From contig MNCI01014774.1 of NCBI GenBank assembly GCA_015680685.1, positions 749,494 to 789,550 on the forward strand: DNA of 40,057 bases, read 5' to 3'. The position numbers and the translations under genes were made by a program. The notes under the pieces were generated by a model. It did no database searches and had not been told where the DNA came from. It saw only the letters and a program-made list of their open reading frames with translations. Position 1 is the first letter of the stretch. Each line of letters starts with the position of its first letter. Positions 1-10,748 of the stretch are shown here, in pieces. The stretch comes from Gnetum montanum. Lineage: Eukaryota; Streptophyta; Gnetopsida; Gnetales; Gnetaceae.

Positions 1-1455
1 AATTTCTCCACTAGGTTAAACACTACATATAAATAGAAGGTAACCTCTAGATAGTTTGTGTCAATGGCCTTGTACGATAGTGTGTACCTGATGTAGATGA
101 ATTGAGAGGCCTCCAAGATGCTCACGAGGGTCCTTGTATGAGGCACTATGTAGGAAGAAGGATAGCCATAAAAATCCTCATGGTAGGTTATTTCTAGCTA
201 ATTATCTTTAGGGACACTCACCATTTCTTCTGTTTGTGCAAGAGATGCCAAAGAGATGAAGGAATGACCACTAGAATGAAAGGGCATCAATAGTGAATTT
301 AACCACTCGAGCCTTTCAACCTTTGAAGAATTGATTTCATGGGATCCATCACTTTGTTGAATAAGTATTCATACATTATTGTTGCTATTAACTACTATAC
401 CAAGTGAGATGAAGCTACAATTGTTTTTAACTATACCTCTACTATTGTAGCTCGTTTCTTTTAACAAGAAGTGATAAATAAGTTTGGTGTGCCTAAAGAA
501 CTAATTTCTAATAATGAAACACATTTCATCAATGCTACCTTTCATGGGATCCATCACTTCCATGTTGAATAAGGATTCATACATTCTAGTTACTATTGAC
601 TAGTATACCAAGTGAGATGAAGCTATAGTTTTTTTTAATTATACCTCTACTACTACAACTCATTTCTTTTAACAACAGGTGATAAATAAGTTTGGTGTGC
701 CTAAAGAACTAATTTCTGATAATGAAACACATTTTATCAATGCTAATTTTCACAAGTTAATGTAATGATTAAGGGTATAACATAAACTTACAACACCTTA
801 TCACCCTTAAACAAATGGTCAAGTAGAGGTAACTAATACGGAGATCACTTAAATCTTAACACGAACTATTAGTAAATATAGGAAAGATTAGAGCACAAAA
901 CTCAACAATGATCGTTGGACATATCTCTTCACACAAAAACTTTCTATATGCTACTTTCCCTATGAGTTAGTATACTAAAAGTTACCCAAACTTCCAATTC
1001 AAACTGAACTTCATACACTCACAACTACTTGTGAACTTGACTTACACATTAACCTAGCACAAAAGAAATGACTCATGATACTTAACATGCTAAATGAAAA
1101 TCGAAGAGTAGCTCTAATGATGAATTAAGTGCACAAGATATATAATAAATAATGCAACAATGCATAAATAAGGAAAGTTAAATCCAAACCAAGAGATAAG
1201 ATTGTGTATTAAAATCCCATGCATGTGTAGAAATGAACTAAGTTCTAGATATTATGGGAAAGACCTTATATTATACACTCAACTTTTTCTTCTAGGGCTA
1301 TGACAATTTACTATCTAATAAGTCCTTAGAAGTACATGCTAGTCAACATCTAGCAACTTAAACTATTTAAGAACTTCTAAGTAACCAACCACAAGACTAA
1401 TAACTTGAATCAAGAACAAGCTCAATCCATTTTCTGGATCTCCTTCTTTCAACTT
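1..1455 (+). pseudogene. Element D pol relic: integrase and C-terminal pol (left-truncated)
   Basis: This is a decayed Ty3/gypsy integrase, which would insert retrotransposon cDNA into the genome. No open frame survives; stops occur in every frame. The assignment rests on nucleotide similarity to the better-preserved integrase of element A. The stretch at about 96-170 (GATGTAGATGAATTGAGAG onward) matches A at about 7668-7740, the zinc-binding region. The stretch at about 690-1290 follows A at about 8060-8650, including the segments around the DDE core (about 710-745) and the C-terminal tail (about 1160-1310). The relic ends where AACTTAGTCATGGGGGA (1450-1466) matches the end of pol in A (8820-8836). 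The 5' part of the element lies outside the window. A tandem duplication disrupts the core (separate entry). Family assignment is solid; exact domain limits are inferred. Confidence 0.75.
335..746 (+). repeat. Tandem duplication of about 205 bp inside the element D integrase relic
   Basis: The block beginning TTTCATGGGATCCATCACT at 335 recurs at 540. Both copies run through a stretch on TATACCAAGTGAGATGAAGC and a second on AAGTTTGGTGTGCCTAAAG, and end at ATCAATGCTA (about 537 and 746). Several substitutions separate the copies, so the duplication is not recent. Elements A and B lack it at the equivalent place in integrase. Confidence 0.85.
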
Positions 1456-1640
1456 AGTCATGGGGGATATATCCATCTTCCATAATTCCATGATGAGGAT
1501 AAGAGATTTTCTTCTTTTTGTTTTGCAATGTTCTTTATATGTTTTTCATTTTCTTTATGTTTTACCAATTATTCTATATGTTTTCTCCCTTTTTATCTAT
1601 ATTTTATATACTTTTTACTTTGAACTTTCTTATTGTTTTC
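1451..1640 (+). other. Element D pol end, PPT-like motif and T-rich start of the post-pol tract
   Basis: CTTAGTCATGGGGGA at 1452-1466 is the polypurine-like motif that closes pol in this family. It is followed by a strongly T-rich plus strand (1500-1640), like the T-rich stretch after pol in A (8875-8970). No gene is supported: the short ORF at 1460-1648 is a low-complexity Phe/Leu/Tyr string. The stretch is interrupted at 1641 by element A and resumes at 21454. Confidence 0.6.
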
Positions 1641-1645
1641 ATTTG
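1641..1645. repeat. Left target-site duplication of element A (ATTTG)
   Basis: ATTTG sits immediately before the TGATGA start of the 5' LTR of A. It recurs exactly at 21449-21453, immediately after TCATCA at the end of the 3' LTR. This pair sets the outer limits of A. Confidence 0.9.
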
Positions 1646-2481
1646 TGATGAACCGTGATATTGGGGCTGTGATATCGAATCCGCGATATCAAGTCTGTGA
1701 TATCGAAGCTTGCCATGTAATGTTGAATACCCGATATCGCAGCCTGCCTCATTACCTATAAATAAGAGGCGGGCGCACTTGGTTTGCATAGTTAATTCTA
1801 GTCTCTTACCCAAACTCTTACCTTTTCTCCCTCTTAGAGTTAGAATTATTTCTGTGTGCCTACAGTAGAAGTCATAAAGTGAACGGATCTTTATTCGATC
1901 ATTGTGTACCTGAGCACACCTTGTGTATGGTAATAAAGATAAACTTTGTGATAAACCTTGCAGCATTTAGAATAGATTAATTAATGTTATTTTTAGTTAT
2001 TTAATGCTTTCCTTAGTTAATTAATGCTCTCTCTCTCTCACCCTACAACTCTCCTAAGTAAGCACACTTAGTACGATCACTTCGAACATGCATGTAACAC
2101 TTGGTAACGCAGTAACGATTAGCACTTGGTAATCCCAGTAGTGTTGCACTGGTTCAGGATGTGTACGACAAGTGAGAATGGATACTAGTGTTAGGATTAA
2201 TTAAAGCCCAAATAACCAGCAGTTAAATTAAATTAGTCACTTAGTTATCTCTCTCCTCCTTTATTAGTACATAAAAACACATAAAAAGTATAAAAATCAT
2301 ATGCCTTAAGTTTACTTAACCATACAATCATGACATATAATTAAGCTTGGGAAGACAACAATTGATCAACCCATTCTTGTTCCACAAGGCACATAAGCAC
2401 TTAGTCCTTGGAATTTGACCAGATCGTGCACGTACACTCATATTCGTATGGTTGAGCGTAGGGATATCTCGTCGGTCATCA
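1646..2481 (+). repeat. Element A 5' LTR (836 bp)
   Basis: The LTR has TGATGA...TCATCA inverted ends. U3 opens with a 14-bp GATATC array (1655-1710) and has a TATA box TATAAATA at 1757-1764. An AATAAA at 1932-1937 is a plausible polyadenylation signal. A short CT microsatellite lies at about 2027-2040. The last 140 bp match the split 3' LTR beyond element B (21287-21448). Confidence 0.93.
1655..1764 (+). promoter_or_regulatory. Element A U3: four 14-bp GATATC repeats and TATA box
   Basis: Four consecutive 14-bp units (1655-1668, 1669-1682, 1683-1696, 1697-1710) follow the pattern [GA][TC]GATATC/TNNNNCT or CC. Each carries the palindrome GATATC or a one-base variant. A further CGATATCG lies near 1732, and TATAAATA is at 1757-1764. 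The 3' LTR of A has only three units (10758-10799). Position and repetition suggest an enhancer or protein-binding array; the binding factor is unknown. Confidence 0.7.
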
Positions 2482-2482
2482 T

Positions 2483-2500
2483 TGGCACCATTGTCAGGGA
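2483..2500 (+). other. Element A primer-binding site (tRNA-Asp type)
   Basis: TGGCACCATTGTCAGGGA begins one base after the 5' LTR. It matches the complement of the plant tRNA-Asp 3' end (TGGCGCCGTTGCCGGGG) except at four positions, all C-to-T or G-to-A. tRNA-Asp priming is typical of Athila-like elements. Confidence 0.85.
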
Positions 2501-2619
2501 GTTTGTTGTTTGTGCACTAACTAGAACATAGGAAATCTTTCAAATCATTGGAACAAACCCTTAGGGTTGGTTGAAGAAAAATAATAATATATAATACATT
2601 ACACACTAAATAGAAAATC

Positions 2620-5150
2620 ATGTCTCCTTCTTCGTACAAAAGTGTTTCACTGCCTAGGTATGATACAAGTAACAATCGGAGGCGTAGTACACATGATAAT
2701 TTGCCAATCCCTTAATAGTTTCATGTGGTATATGTTCATCCTGATGAATATGTACCAAACTTTACCTTTATCCTCCACCAAGATGAACAACTACATTGGC
2801 AAGATTTAGAAAGTAACATAGTGTTACCTCCCAATCATCTAGTCCTAGGCATGCTTCTTTGTGATCTCACATGAATTGGCATGCAAAACTTACAAGCAGA
2901 GTACATTATGCATGATCATGACTCGAGAGAGTACTGACTCATGGAGGCACAACGTCAAAGGGATTTGCAATTGGAGAGACGTTATGAATCCATGAAGGAA
3001 AAGTTGTCACAGAATGTCCCACATGTCCTAAGCAAAAATAAGGGTGGTAAACCTACCTCAGGCAATCGCCCACACAATGATGTTCCTCTCATTGACTTCA
3101 GTCAAGGGGTTGTGTATCAAAATCTTTACTCAACTACCCATAACACAAATTCTAGTACCGACAGATACAAAGGGTCTGAAAAAGGAATACGAGCACATGA
3201 CAAAGATGGACATGTTGATCGTAATCATGATCGAGGTCACGACCACCAAAGAGAAGGAACCAGGAACTATCGTGGTGACAATCCTCCTTCTTCTTCACCT
3301 TCATCATCTTCTTCACCCTCTCCTTCAGGATCTGGACATAGTCATAAGGAAAAAGACCATCAAGATAAGGGTAAGAAAAATGAGAGTCATAGACGAAACA
3401 GTCGATAAAGGGGACAAGGGCACTCTAGAGAAACACACTGTGAAAGACGGAAGAGTAGGGAACAACATAGGCATCATAGACGAGACAATCACAATGAACC
3501 CCTACTTGCTACTCAAAGTATGCTAGACATAACTGAGGCCATTAGGATCCCAACAAGGCACCAAAAGAATAGTAGGATCAAGAGATTAGACATGAACAAA
3601 ATCCCATGATTTGAAGGGGGGTACAACACTAATCCTCAAAATCATCTACAAGAATTTCATGATGCATGTGCCTTACAAAACATAGAAAGCGAATGGCAGA
3701 AACTTAAGTTGTTCCCACGAACACTAGTCAAAGAAGTAGAGAGCTAGTACTAGTCCTTAGAACTAAAATCCATTCATAAGTGGAGTACCATGTTAGAATT
3801 GTTCAATGATAAGTACCAAATGTACTCTTGCGTGTCCAACCTACAAAAGCAAATCCAAGGATGGAAACAAGGAAGCCATGAACCCTTGGATGCTGCCATG
3901 GATTGCTATTATGCATTGTTACATCATTGTCCTAGCCATGGTTATTCGCAGAGGGATCAACTATGTCATCTCGTAGATGGGCTTAGGCATGAAACACAAA
4001 GAACCCTTGGGACTTATGCCCAAGGAAAACTATCTGAGTTTAGGACCCATCAGGTTCAAAGATTATTGGAGCACATTGCTAAAGAAGAAGGTGATTTATA
4101 GAATAGAGAAAGTGGAGAGGAATATAATAGAGATCTTTCCCTCCAAAAGAGGGAAGTAAGATTCTGTGAGGATGAAGAAGAGTCACCACTCAAAGAGATG
4201 GTGAATAAGAAAAAATTGCCTATCCAAAAACTAGCATCAGAAGTATCAGCAAAGGTAAACCAAATGTGGAATTCCCTAGATGATAGATTTCAAACCGTTC
4301 TTAAAATAGTAGAGGAGTCTAGAGAGCAAGGTAGTGATCACAAAAAAAGAAAAAAAAAAGATAAACTAAACATGCACATAACAAGGGTAAGGGAAAAGTT
4401 TCCATCATCGAAGAAGTTGTGGATTCAGATATAGACAATGATAGTGGATGCAAGATATGCCAATATGACCATCCTAAGGGATGTTGCCCTATAATCTCAC
4501 ATTCATAGGAGTCTGGGGTATATGCACTCAACCCACGATTAAACAAAAGGAAAACACCCCAAAGGTTACCTTATCCTCAAGGTAATTCAAGATAGTTCCA
4601 CCAACCCTTAACGTATTATCCAAGTGAAACTCAACCACAACCAATGGAGTAGTATCAATAATGGCAATACCCACCATCATGGAGAATGCCACCACCAAGG
4701 CAACAGTATCCTTACCAGTAACCTGACCCGTATGGATATTATGTGTAGTAGCCAGTCTCTCCACGTGACTGTACTGGTCATGTCACTCCTCAACCTCACT
4801 ACCAAGCCTATGATTATTATAGAACTCCTTCTCCTAGAGGTGATGTTCCACAAACATACCATCCTTCTCATCTTGCTACACCTCTTCCACCCTTAACTCC
4901 ATTACCACCTACTCTAGCTATGCAGGGTGAAATCCCTACCCAGTCACAACAACGTAACACCACACGGGCTGTTAACCCTCAACCTACTGTTGGTTCTAAC
5001 AACTACATGATTAAAAGACCTTTCTTTAGAATCAACTGTCCCACTAAGCCCTTGCAACCACAAGTAGCTAATTCTTCAACCACCTCACTATCACTTGAAG
5101 CTTCGGAGCTCCCTTCAACCCAAAAATTGCACTCAACGCATACGATCATG
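2620..5150 (+). pseudogene. Element A gag relic
   Basis: Gag builds the virus-like particle that packages element RNA. The start ATG at 2620 (MSPSSYKS) aligns with that of B (MSSSSHKS). An Arg/His/Ser-rich region follows (2941-3408). The conserved gag core runs over about 3590-4101, with FEGGYNTNPQNHLQEFHDAC near the start and a Leu-rich end at 3790-4101. A zinc knuckle of the form CX2CX3HX4C is at 4449-4487. A Gln/Pro-rich tail (about 4660-5000) leads into protease. Frame 1 carries stops such as TGA at about 3608 (CGA in B) and TAG at about 3746 (TGG in B). A frameshift lies between 4434 and 4920. It is non-functional as read. Confidence 0.85.
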
Positions 5151-5640
5151 TTAACTCATGCCTTCACCAATTGGATAAAAGCTAGCCATCTTCCTAGGAA
5201 ATTATTTGATCCTGGGAGTCCTCTGATATATCTACAAATCACTAAAAATGAACCATGCAAGGCTCTTTTGGATTTAGGTTCTAGTGTCAACTTGATTTCT
5301 CAAGAAATGTACAAGGCTTAGAACTTACCTCTGCTCAAAAAGAGTAACATCCATTTAGAGTTGGTTGACTAGTCCATCACTATCCCATTAGGGCTAGTGG
5401 AGGACATTGTCACCACTGTTTGTGGAAGGTCGTACCCAACTAACTTCCTAGTGATTCAGGTGAACAATGGTAAGAGGGACTTCCCAATCATAATGGGAAG
5501 GGCATGGCTAAGCACCATTGACGCATGCCTAGGAATCCATGATCTTTCCCTAGAAATATCAAAGGAAAATACATTTGGAAAAATTAAGAAGAAGAAAGTT
5601 CCATGCATCACAATGACATAGGGTGTAATTGCGTGTAGAG
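5151..5640 (+). pseudogene. Element A aspartic protease relic
   Basis: This is the retropepsin-like protease that would cleave Gag-Pol. The active-site segment reads ALLDLGSSVNLIS (about 5250-5304). D-L-G in place of D-S/T-G is common in Athila/Tat proteases, so it need not be damage; B has DSG. A second conserved segment (FLVIQVNN...FPIIMGRAWLSTIDA) is at about 5440-5530. TAG at about 5320 replaces the Trp codon that follows KA in B, and another TAG at about 5370 replaces Gln. The frame is continuous with the 3' end of gag (frame 3). Confidence 0.85.
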
Positions 5641-6150
5641 GTCATGGTTTGTGCAAATTTTAACATTGCCTACATGAAATTAGTGTGCACAAGTAATTGA
5701 TATACAAAAAATTTCTATATGCAGCAGCCACAAGATAGGAAGGCACCTAGTGGTTGACATCTGATCAAGAGAGGAGTTCAACTATATGCATGGAATCAAC
5801 TAAGGGTTTGACTTGCACTTACATCGATAGCATAGATGCATTAGAGCAAGTCCACTACCAACTTCCAAGTCTTAACCTTGAAAATATCAATTAGGGGAAG
5901 TTGAAAATCCCTGAGAAGTTTAAGTAGGAGCCCCTTGAGCTGAAACCATTACCCACCGATATGGAATACATGTTTCTTAAAAATGGAAAATTGGTAATTA
6001 TTAATGCTAAGCTTGCTCCGCCATAAAAAGAGGAACTATTGAAGGTAATAAAAAATGGTCGAAAGCCTTCGCTTGGTCATATCCTGAATTAACTAGAATA
6101 GATCCTAGGATATGCCAACATAGAATTTACACTGACCCCTCCATGAAGCC
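5641..6150 (+). pseudogene. Element A protease-RT linker relic
   Basis: This decayed polyprotein segment lies between protease and RT. It matches the open B segment 16921-17199 (residues ENINWGKLEIPKKFKQEPLE and on). The conserved stretch is seen in A at about 5870-6030, including the Glu/Leu/Pro motif before RT. Stops and frame changes leave no ORF. No separate enzyme function is known for it. Confidence 0.6.
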
Positions 6151-6994
6151 TCAAAGACAATTGTAGAGGCATTTGAACCCAAAGTTGAAGCAAGTAGTTA
6201 AGGAAGAAATTGAACAGCTTCTAAAAGATGGGTTCATATACCCCATTGCTAATAGCGAATGGGTTAGCCCCTTAGTTATAGTGCCCAAAAAGGAAGGCAA
6301 ATGGAGGGTGTGCATAGATTTTAGGCTACTAAACATGGCAACATTCAAGGACCACTTTCCATTTGCATTCATTGACCAAGTCTTAAACACCATTGCAAGG
6401 CATCACTACTATAGTTTTTTGAATGGTTACAGTGGGTACAACCAAATACAAATAGCCCTAGAAGACCAAGCCAAGACTACGTTCAGCAGTCCTTGGGAAA
6501 AATTTGCATACAAACAAATGTTGTTTGGCTTGTGCAATGCCCTTGAAACATTTCAATGATTAGTTCTAAGCATATTCCAGTAGCAGATAGGAAATGGTGT
6601 GGAGGTCTTCATGGATGACTTCTCCACCTACGAAACAAAATTTGATCAAGCCTTGGACCAATTAGAGCAAGTATTAAAATAATGTGTAGAAACCAATTTA
6701 AGGCTCAACTAGCAAAAAACCCATTTGATGGTCCAAGCAGTTGTTGTACTAGGGCATAAAATCTCACAAACAGGGATAGAGGTAGACCCCGAAAAGATTA
6801 AAGTTATCCAAGGAATTACTTGTCAACCAGAAACTGTAAAAGATATTTGGTCATTTCTTGGACACATTGGCTACTACAGATGCTTTATTGAGAACTTTTC
6901 AAAGGTTGCAAAATCATTGGTTAAATTAACAAAAAAGGATGTACCTTTTGAATGGACCAGGAAATGCGAACTCGCTTTCCAAACTTTAAAATAA
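6151..6994 (+). pseudogene. Element A reverse transcriptase relic
   Basis: This is the RT domain that would copy element RNA to cDNA. Frame 2 shows SEWVSPLVIVPKKEGKWRVC (about 6257-6316), then KDHFPFAFIDQVLNTIARH, GYSGYNQIQIALEDQAKTTF and LFGLCNALETFQ up to about 6556. The catalytic box reads VEVFMDDFSTY, with FMDD at 6608-6619. The thumb follows (VLGHKISQTGIEVDPEKIKV at about 6750-6805; SFLGHIGYYRCFIENFSKVAK at about 6850-6912). Stops interrupt at about 6557, 6580, 6680 and 6710. The catalytic aspartates are still encoded, but the frame is not continuous. FMDD with this spacing fits the Athila/Tat branch. Confidence 0.9.
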
Positions 6995-7480
6995 AAGCTT
7001 GTGGAAACACCTATTCTACAAGCTCTTGACTAGTCCAAGCCATTCCACATAATGACTGAGGCATCCAACTATGCTTTAGGATACATACTTACATAGTTAG
7101 ATGATTAAAAATGTCCTTATTACATGCACTGTGCAAGTAGAAGTATCGCTAGTGCACAATTTATCTACACTACAACAAAGAAATAAGTAATGGCTGTAGT
7201 GTTTGCACTAGAAAAATTTAGGCACTATGTCTTGGTTTATAAGGTATTTATACACATGGATCATAGTGCAATAAGGTTCCTAATGAATAAGCCAATGGTG
7301 AGCCCTTGCATTATACGATGGCTTGTAATCTTACAAGAGTTCGATCTTACGATGATTGATCGTAAAGACACCAAGAACATAGTTGCTGATTATTTATCTT
7401 GGTTGCAATGGGACAACAAAGAGGATGAGTATCCAATTTTTGATTTTTTCCTAGATGAACTCCTCTTTAAAGGTGTAGTG
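6995..7480 (+). pseudogene. Element A RNase H relic
   Basis: This is the RNase H domain that would degrade the RNA strand during reverse transcription. It lies in frame 2 after RT. Recognisable segments are the ALDxSKPFHIMTEASNYALG-like start (about 7020-7080), the AVVFALEKFRHYVLVYKVF segment (7193-7250), MDHSAIRFLMNKP, RWLVILQEFDLTMIDRK and NIVADYLSWLQWDN (to about 7412). Stops at about 6992, 7030, 7096, 7105 and 7185 correspond to Gln, Trp or Glu codons in B. The surviving ORF covers only the 3' part. Confidence 0.88.
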
Positions 7481-8862
7481 AATGATCAATTAACCACAAA
7501 AAAAATTGGTATAGTAGCATTCTCACCTATCTCCTTACACAACAAACACCACAAGGGTTTGATGCCAAAACGAAACAATAGTTTCTTCACCAAGCCAAGT
7601 ATTTTATGGAAATCAATGGGAAAATCTATAAAGTATGTCCTAATAGCTTGGTTCGATGGTGTGTTCTTGATGTAGATCAACTGCTAGTTCTCAAAGACGC
7701 TCATGAGGGTCCTTGTGGGGGTCATTATGTTGGGAGATGAACAACCATTAAGATCTTGCTTGCAGGATATTATTGGCCTACATTATTTCGAGACACCCAT
7801 TGTTTCATCCAATCTTGTGAGCATTGTCAACGTGATGGGGGGATGACTGCTAGAATAAAGGGTTTGCAACAATGGAACCAACCTTTAGAACCCTTCCACA
7901 TTTTGGGAATTGATTTTATTGAGCCAATTACACCAATTTCCAATGGAAAAGCTTATATTATTTTTGTCGTTGATTACTTACAAAATGGGTAGAAGTAGCG
8001 GCTATTAAGGATTATACATCATCCACACCTACATGATTTGCTCAACAAAAAATCGTAAATAGGTTTGGTGTGCCTTGTGCACTTATTTTAGATAATGATA
8101 CACACTTCACAAGTGCAACTTTTTGAAAATTAATGCAATGCTTAGGAGTTGAGCACAAACTGATAACACCATACCACCCCCAAGCGAGCGGTCATGCTGA
8201 AGTCACCAACAAGGAGATTACGAAGATGTTGACAAGAACTATTAGCAAGTTTAGGCGAGACTAGAGCACTAAATTGAACAAGGCTCTTTGGGCATATCGC
8301 TCTACATGGAAACTCCCTATGGGCTACTCTCCCTATGAGTTAGTGTATGGTAAATTACCAATGCTTCCCATTCAAACTAAGCTTCGTACACTATCCATGA
8401 CATGTGCCCTTAACCTTGACCTTGATCTAGCATAAAAAATGGTTGATAATCCTTAACCTACTAGATGAGAACCAATTGGCCACCTTGTCATCTAATGAAT
8501 TGTACAAGGCCTTTAATAAACAATGTCATGACCTAAGGATTAGGAAAGTTAAATATCAACCAGGAGATAAGGTTCTCTACTAGAATCCCACACATGTGCC
8601 ACAACGTACCAAATTTCAAATGTTGTGGAAAGGATCTTATGTCATTCATGCAACTTTTCCTTTAGGGGCCATGCTGATATACAAACCTAAGAGCCCAGAT
8701 AAGAAACTTTTGGTTAACAACCAACAAATCAAGCCTTTCCATGAGCTTAGGAAAACCAGTATTCATATTACCTCTATTGGTGGACAACCTTGCTCACTAT
8801 TTCAGATCTCCTCTTTTCAACTTAGTCATGGGGGAGATGGTCACCTATGCCAACCATTCTAA
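7481..8862 (+). pseudogene. Element A integrase relic and pol 3' end
   Basis: This is the integrase that would insert cDNA. The HHCC zinc-binding region is visible at about 7675-7830: DAHEGPCGGHYVG, then frame 1 GYYWPTLFRDTHCFIQSCEHC. The core starts with GIDFIEPITPIS at about 7909. The second catalytic Asp lies in a decayed ILDNDTHFTS segment at about 8080-8110. Beyond 7992 the frame breaks repeatedly. The C-terminal tail (8596-8862) is open again and ends with LSHGGDGHLCQPF. That last segment overlaps the polypurine-like motif AGTCATGGGGGAGATGG (8824-8840). Confidence 0.88.
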
Positions 8863-10738
8863 GCCCTCAGTTCTTTTTGTATTTTTTGTATTTTTGTATT
8901 TTTTTTTACACATTTCTTCAATCTTTCTTATTTTTGTTTTATACCATCGTTACCATTTTTACTATTTCTTTGATAGGTTGATTTACTTTCATTCGTCATA
9001 CAATAAGTGCTCATGATGGTGGATTGAATTATATAATATTGATTGCTAATGTTTGGTTTTTACCTCTGAATTATGATGCTAATATTATGATATGGTTCTT
9101 TTGATAAAATAGGCAATGAGTCCACATCTCCCACTCACCCATTCCATGCTATGGTCTCCCTTGGTTTTGGAACTATATTGTCCCTTTTTCTAATCAACTT
9201 CTTAATAAATTGGTGGCTTGGTATTCTTCAAACCAAGGAAGGACTTAATGGATGAAACATGTGTGACTTCAAGGGAATTTAATGCATGTGTGCTGGCCAT
9301 TCTCTTGGGTGCTTGGATGCTTTTTCTTAGGTTTTCCACCATTCTACCATTGATCAAATATTAGGAAGTTGAGTGAATAAAAATAAGTCTTTGCATGGTG
9401 TGGTTCTCATGCAAAAAAAAGGTGGGAATTCAAAGAACACCCCTTGGACATAATAAAGCAATATGGGCTACATGCATTGGTTATGGCACTGGAAAGACAT
9501 GTTACCCATGCCTAAAGGTTCCCTCTAACTAAGGCCCTTTCTTACTTTCTGCTTCTCCATCTTGCTCTCCTTGGAATGGTGGTGACTCTTTGGGAAAGCA
9601 TTCTTGTTACTTCAAGGGGATGGATTGGCCAAGTGTATTGATGCGAGGTCACTAAATGTGGTTGGGTTGAGTTTGGATTTGGAATGAGTTATACTCAGTC
9701 ACATTAACTATGACATACACAAGGGACTTTACACAACCTTTCTCTTGGGATTCCATTCCATTTCTACTCTCCATCTTTCTTTCCATTTTCAACCTCATTG
9801 TCGATTTTATGGTTAGTCCATATCTTGGTTGATGCATTGTTTTTCCTTGGTAAATTCTTGTGGGTAAGTTTTTAACTCTTACTTCCAAATGAAATTCCTA
9901 GAGCCTATGGACTCTTTGTTTTGTGGGTTTGTAAGAGCATAAAGGGCATGAGCCTACTTTGGGGAGGATCCATTGGCATTCCTTTTTGGTGCAATTGTTA
10001 AGTTCTTTCCCTTGAACATTCTTTGCAATTAACCATTTCTCGTTTCATCCCCATCTTTGACATCCATCTTATTGGCGTTGCTGTTGTTATTTTTCCCATC
10101 TTTCTTTTTTCTTATATTTTTCCATATTATTTCTACCGAAGGTTCGCTCTTAGTCGTGGGGACCTTGGCACAAAATTTTTCAATTTCTCCATTCTACCAC
10201 TTGCGTAATCCCTGCACCTTGGGTAGTTATCAGTAATAAATCTCTAACCCAATTTCTTCCATAACCACAACCTAGCCAATGCACTTTATATCGAGGCAAG
10301 GTATCAACTACATTATGGTTTACTTATCCTTGCTCATTCATGACTGTGTTGTATGTGCATATGGCGATTACACAGATAACAAACTAGGGTAGGAGGGAGC
10401 ACTCAGGATGGACTAGAGCTAGAGCATTTATGCCAAGAAAAAGTCTGATTGTGTGATTATGGATAAACAATGGAGGGCGCAATCTCGGCACTGGTAGCAA
10501 CATGCCTCATTTTATTTTCTTCCTCTTTCTCTTGAAGCTATCAAATGAAGGTCTGGATGTCACTTATGTATAGTTTTCACCACCATGGGTATGAACACCA
10601 ATGTTGTAATGTATTGTCAATCCGTTCACTAGGCACTTAGATTCTACCATCCCATTTCACTACCAGTTGTCATTCAGTTAATAATCCCATACCTTTCCAA
10701 TATTTTGTAAGGAACTCGAGGATGAGTTTTCATTCAAT
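8863..10738 (+). other. Element A post-pol noncoding tract
   Basis: This tract of about 1.9 kb between pol and the polypurine tract has no credible gene. Its start is T-rich (8875-8970). Blocks shared in order with B, C and D include TGCATGGTGTGGTTCTCATG (about 9394), GGAAAGACATGTTACCCATG (about 9492), and CCTACTTTGGGGAGGATCC (about 9953-9971). AGTCGTGGGGACC (about 10152) is the A counterpart of a second internal polypurine-like motif. In Athila elements this position often holds an env-like ORF; none is readable here. Confidence 0.75.
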
Positions 10739-10748
10739 TGTGGGGGTA
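10739..10748 (+). other. Element A polypurine tract
   Basis: TGTGGGGGTA immediately precedes the TGATGA start of the 3' LTR. This is the expected site for plus-strand DNA priming. B, C and E carry AGTCATGGGGGTA or a close variant at the same place. Confidence 0.75.

Noticed and set aside
3044-3526. 160-codon plus-strand ORF overlapping gag
   Set aside because: It is out of frame with the recognisable gag of A. The His/Ser/Arg-rich frame 2941-3408 is in phase with the gag start and core.
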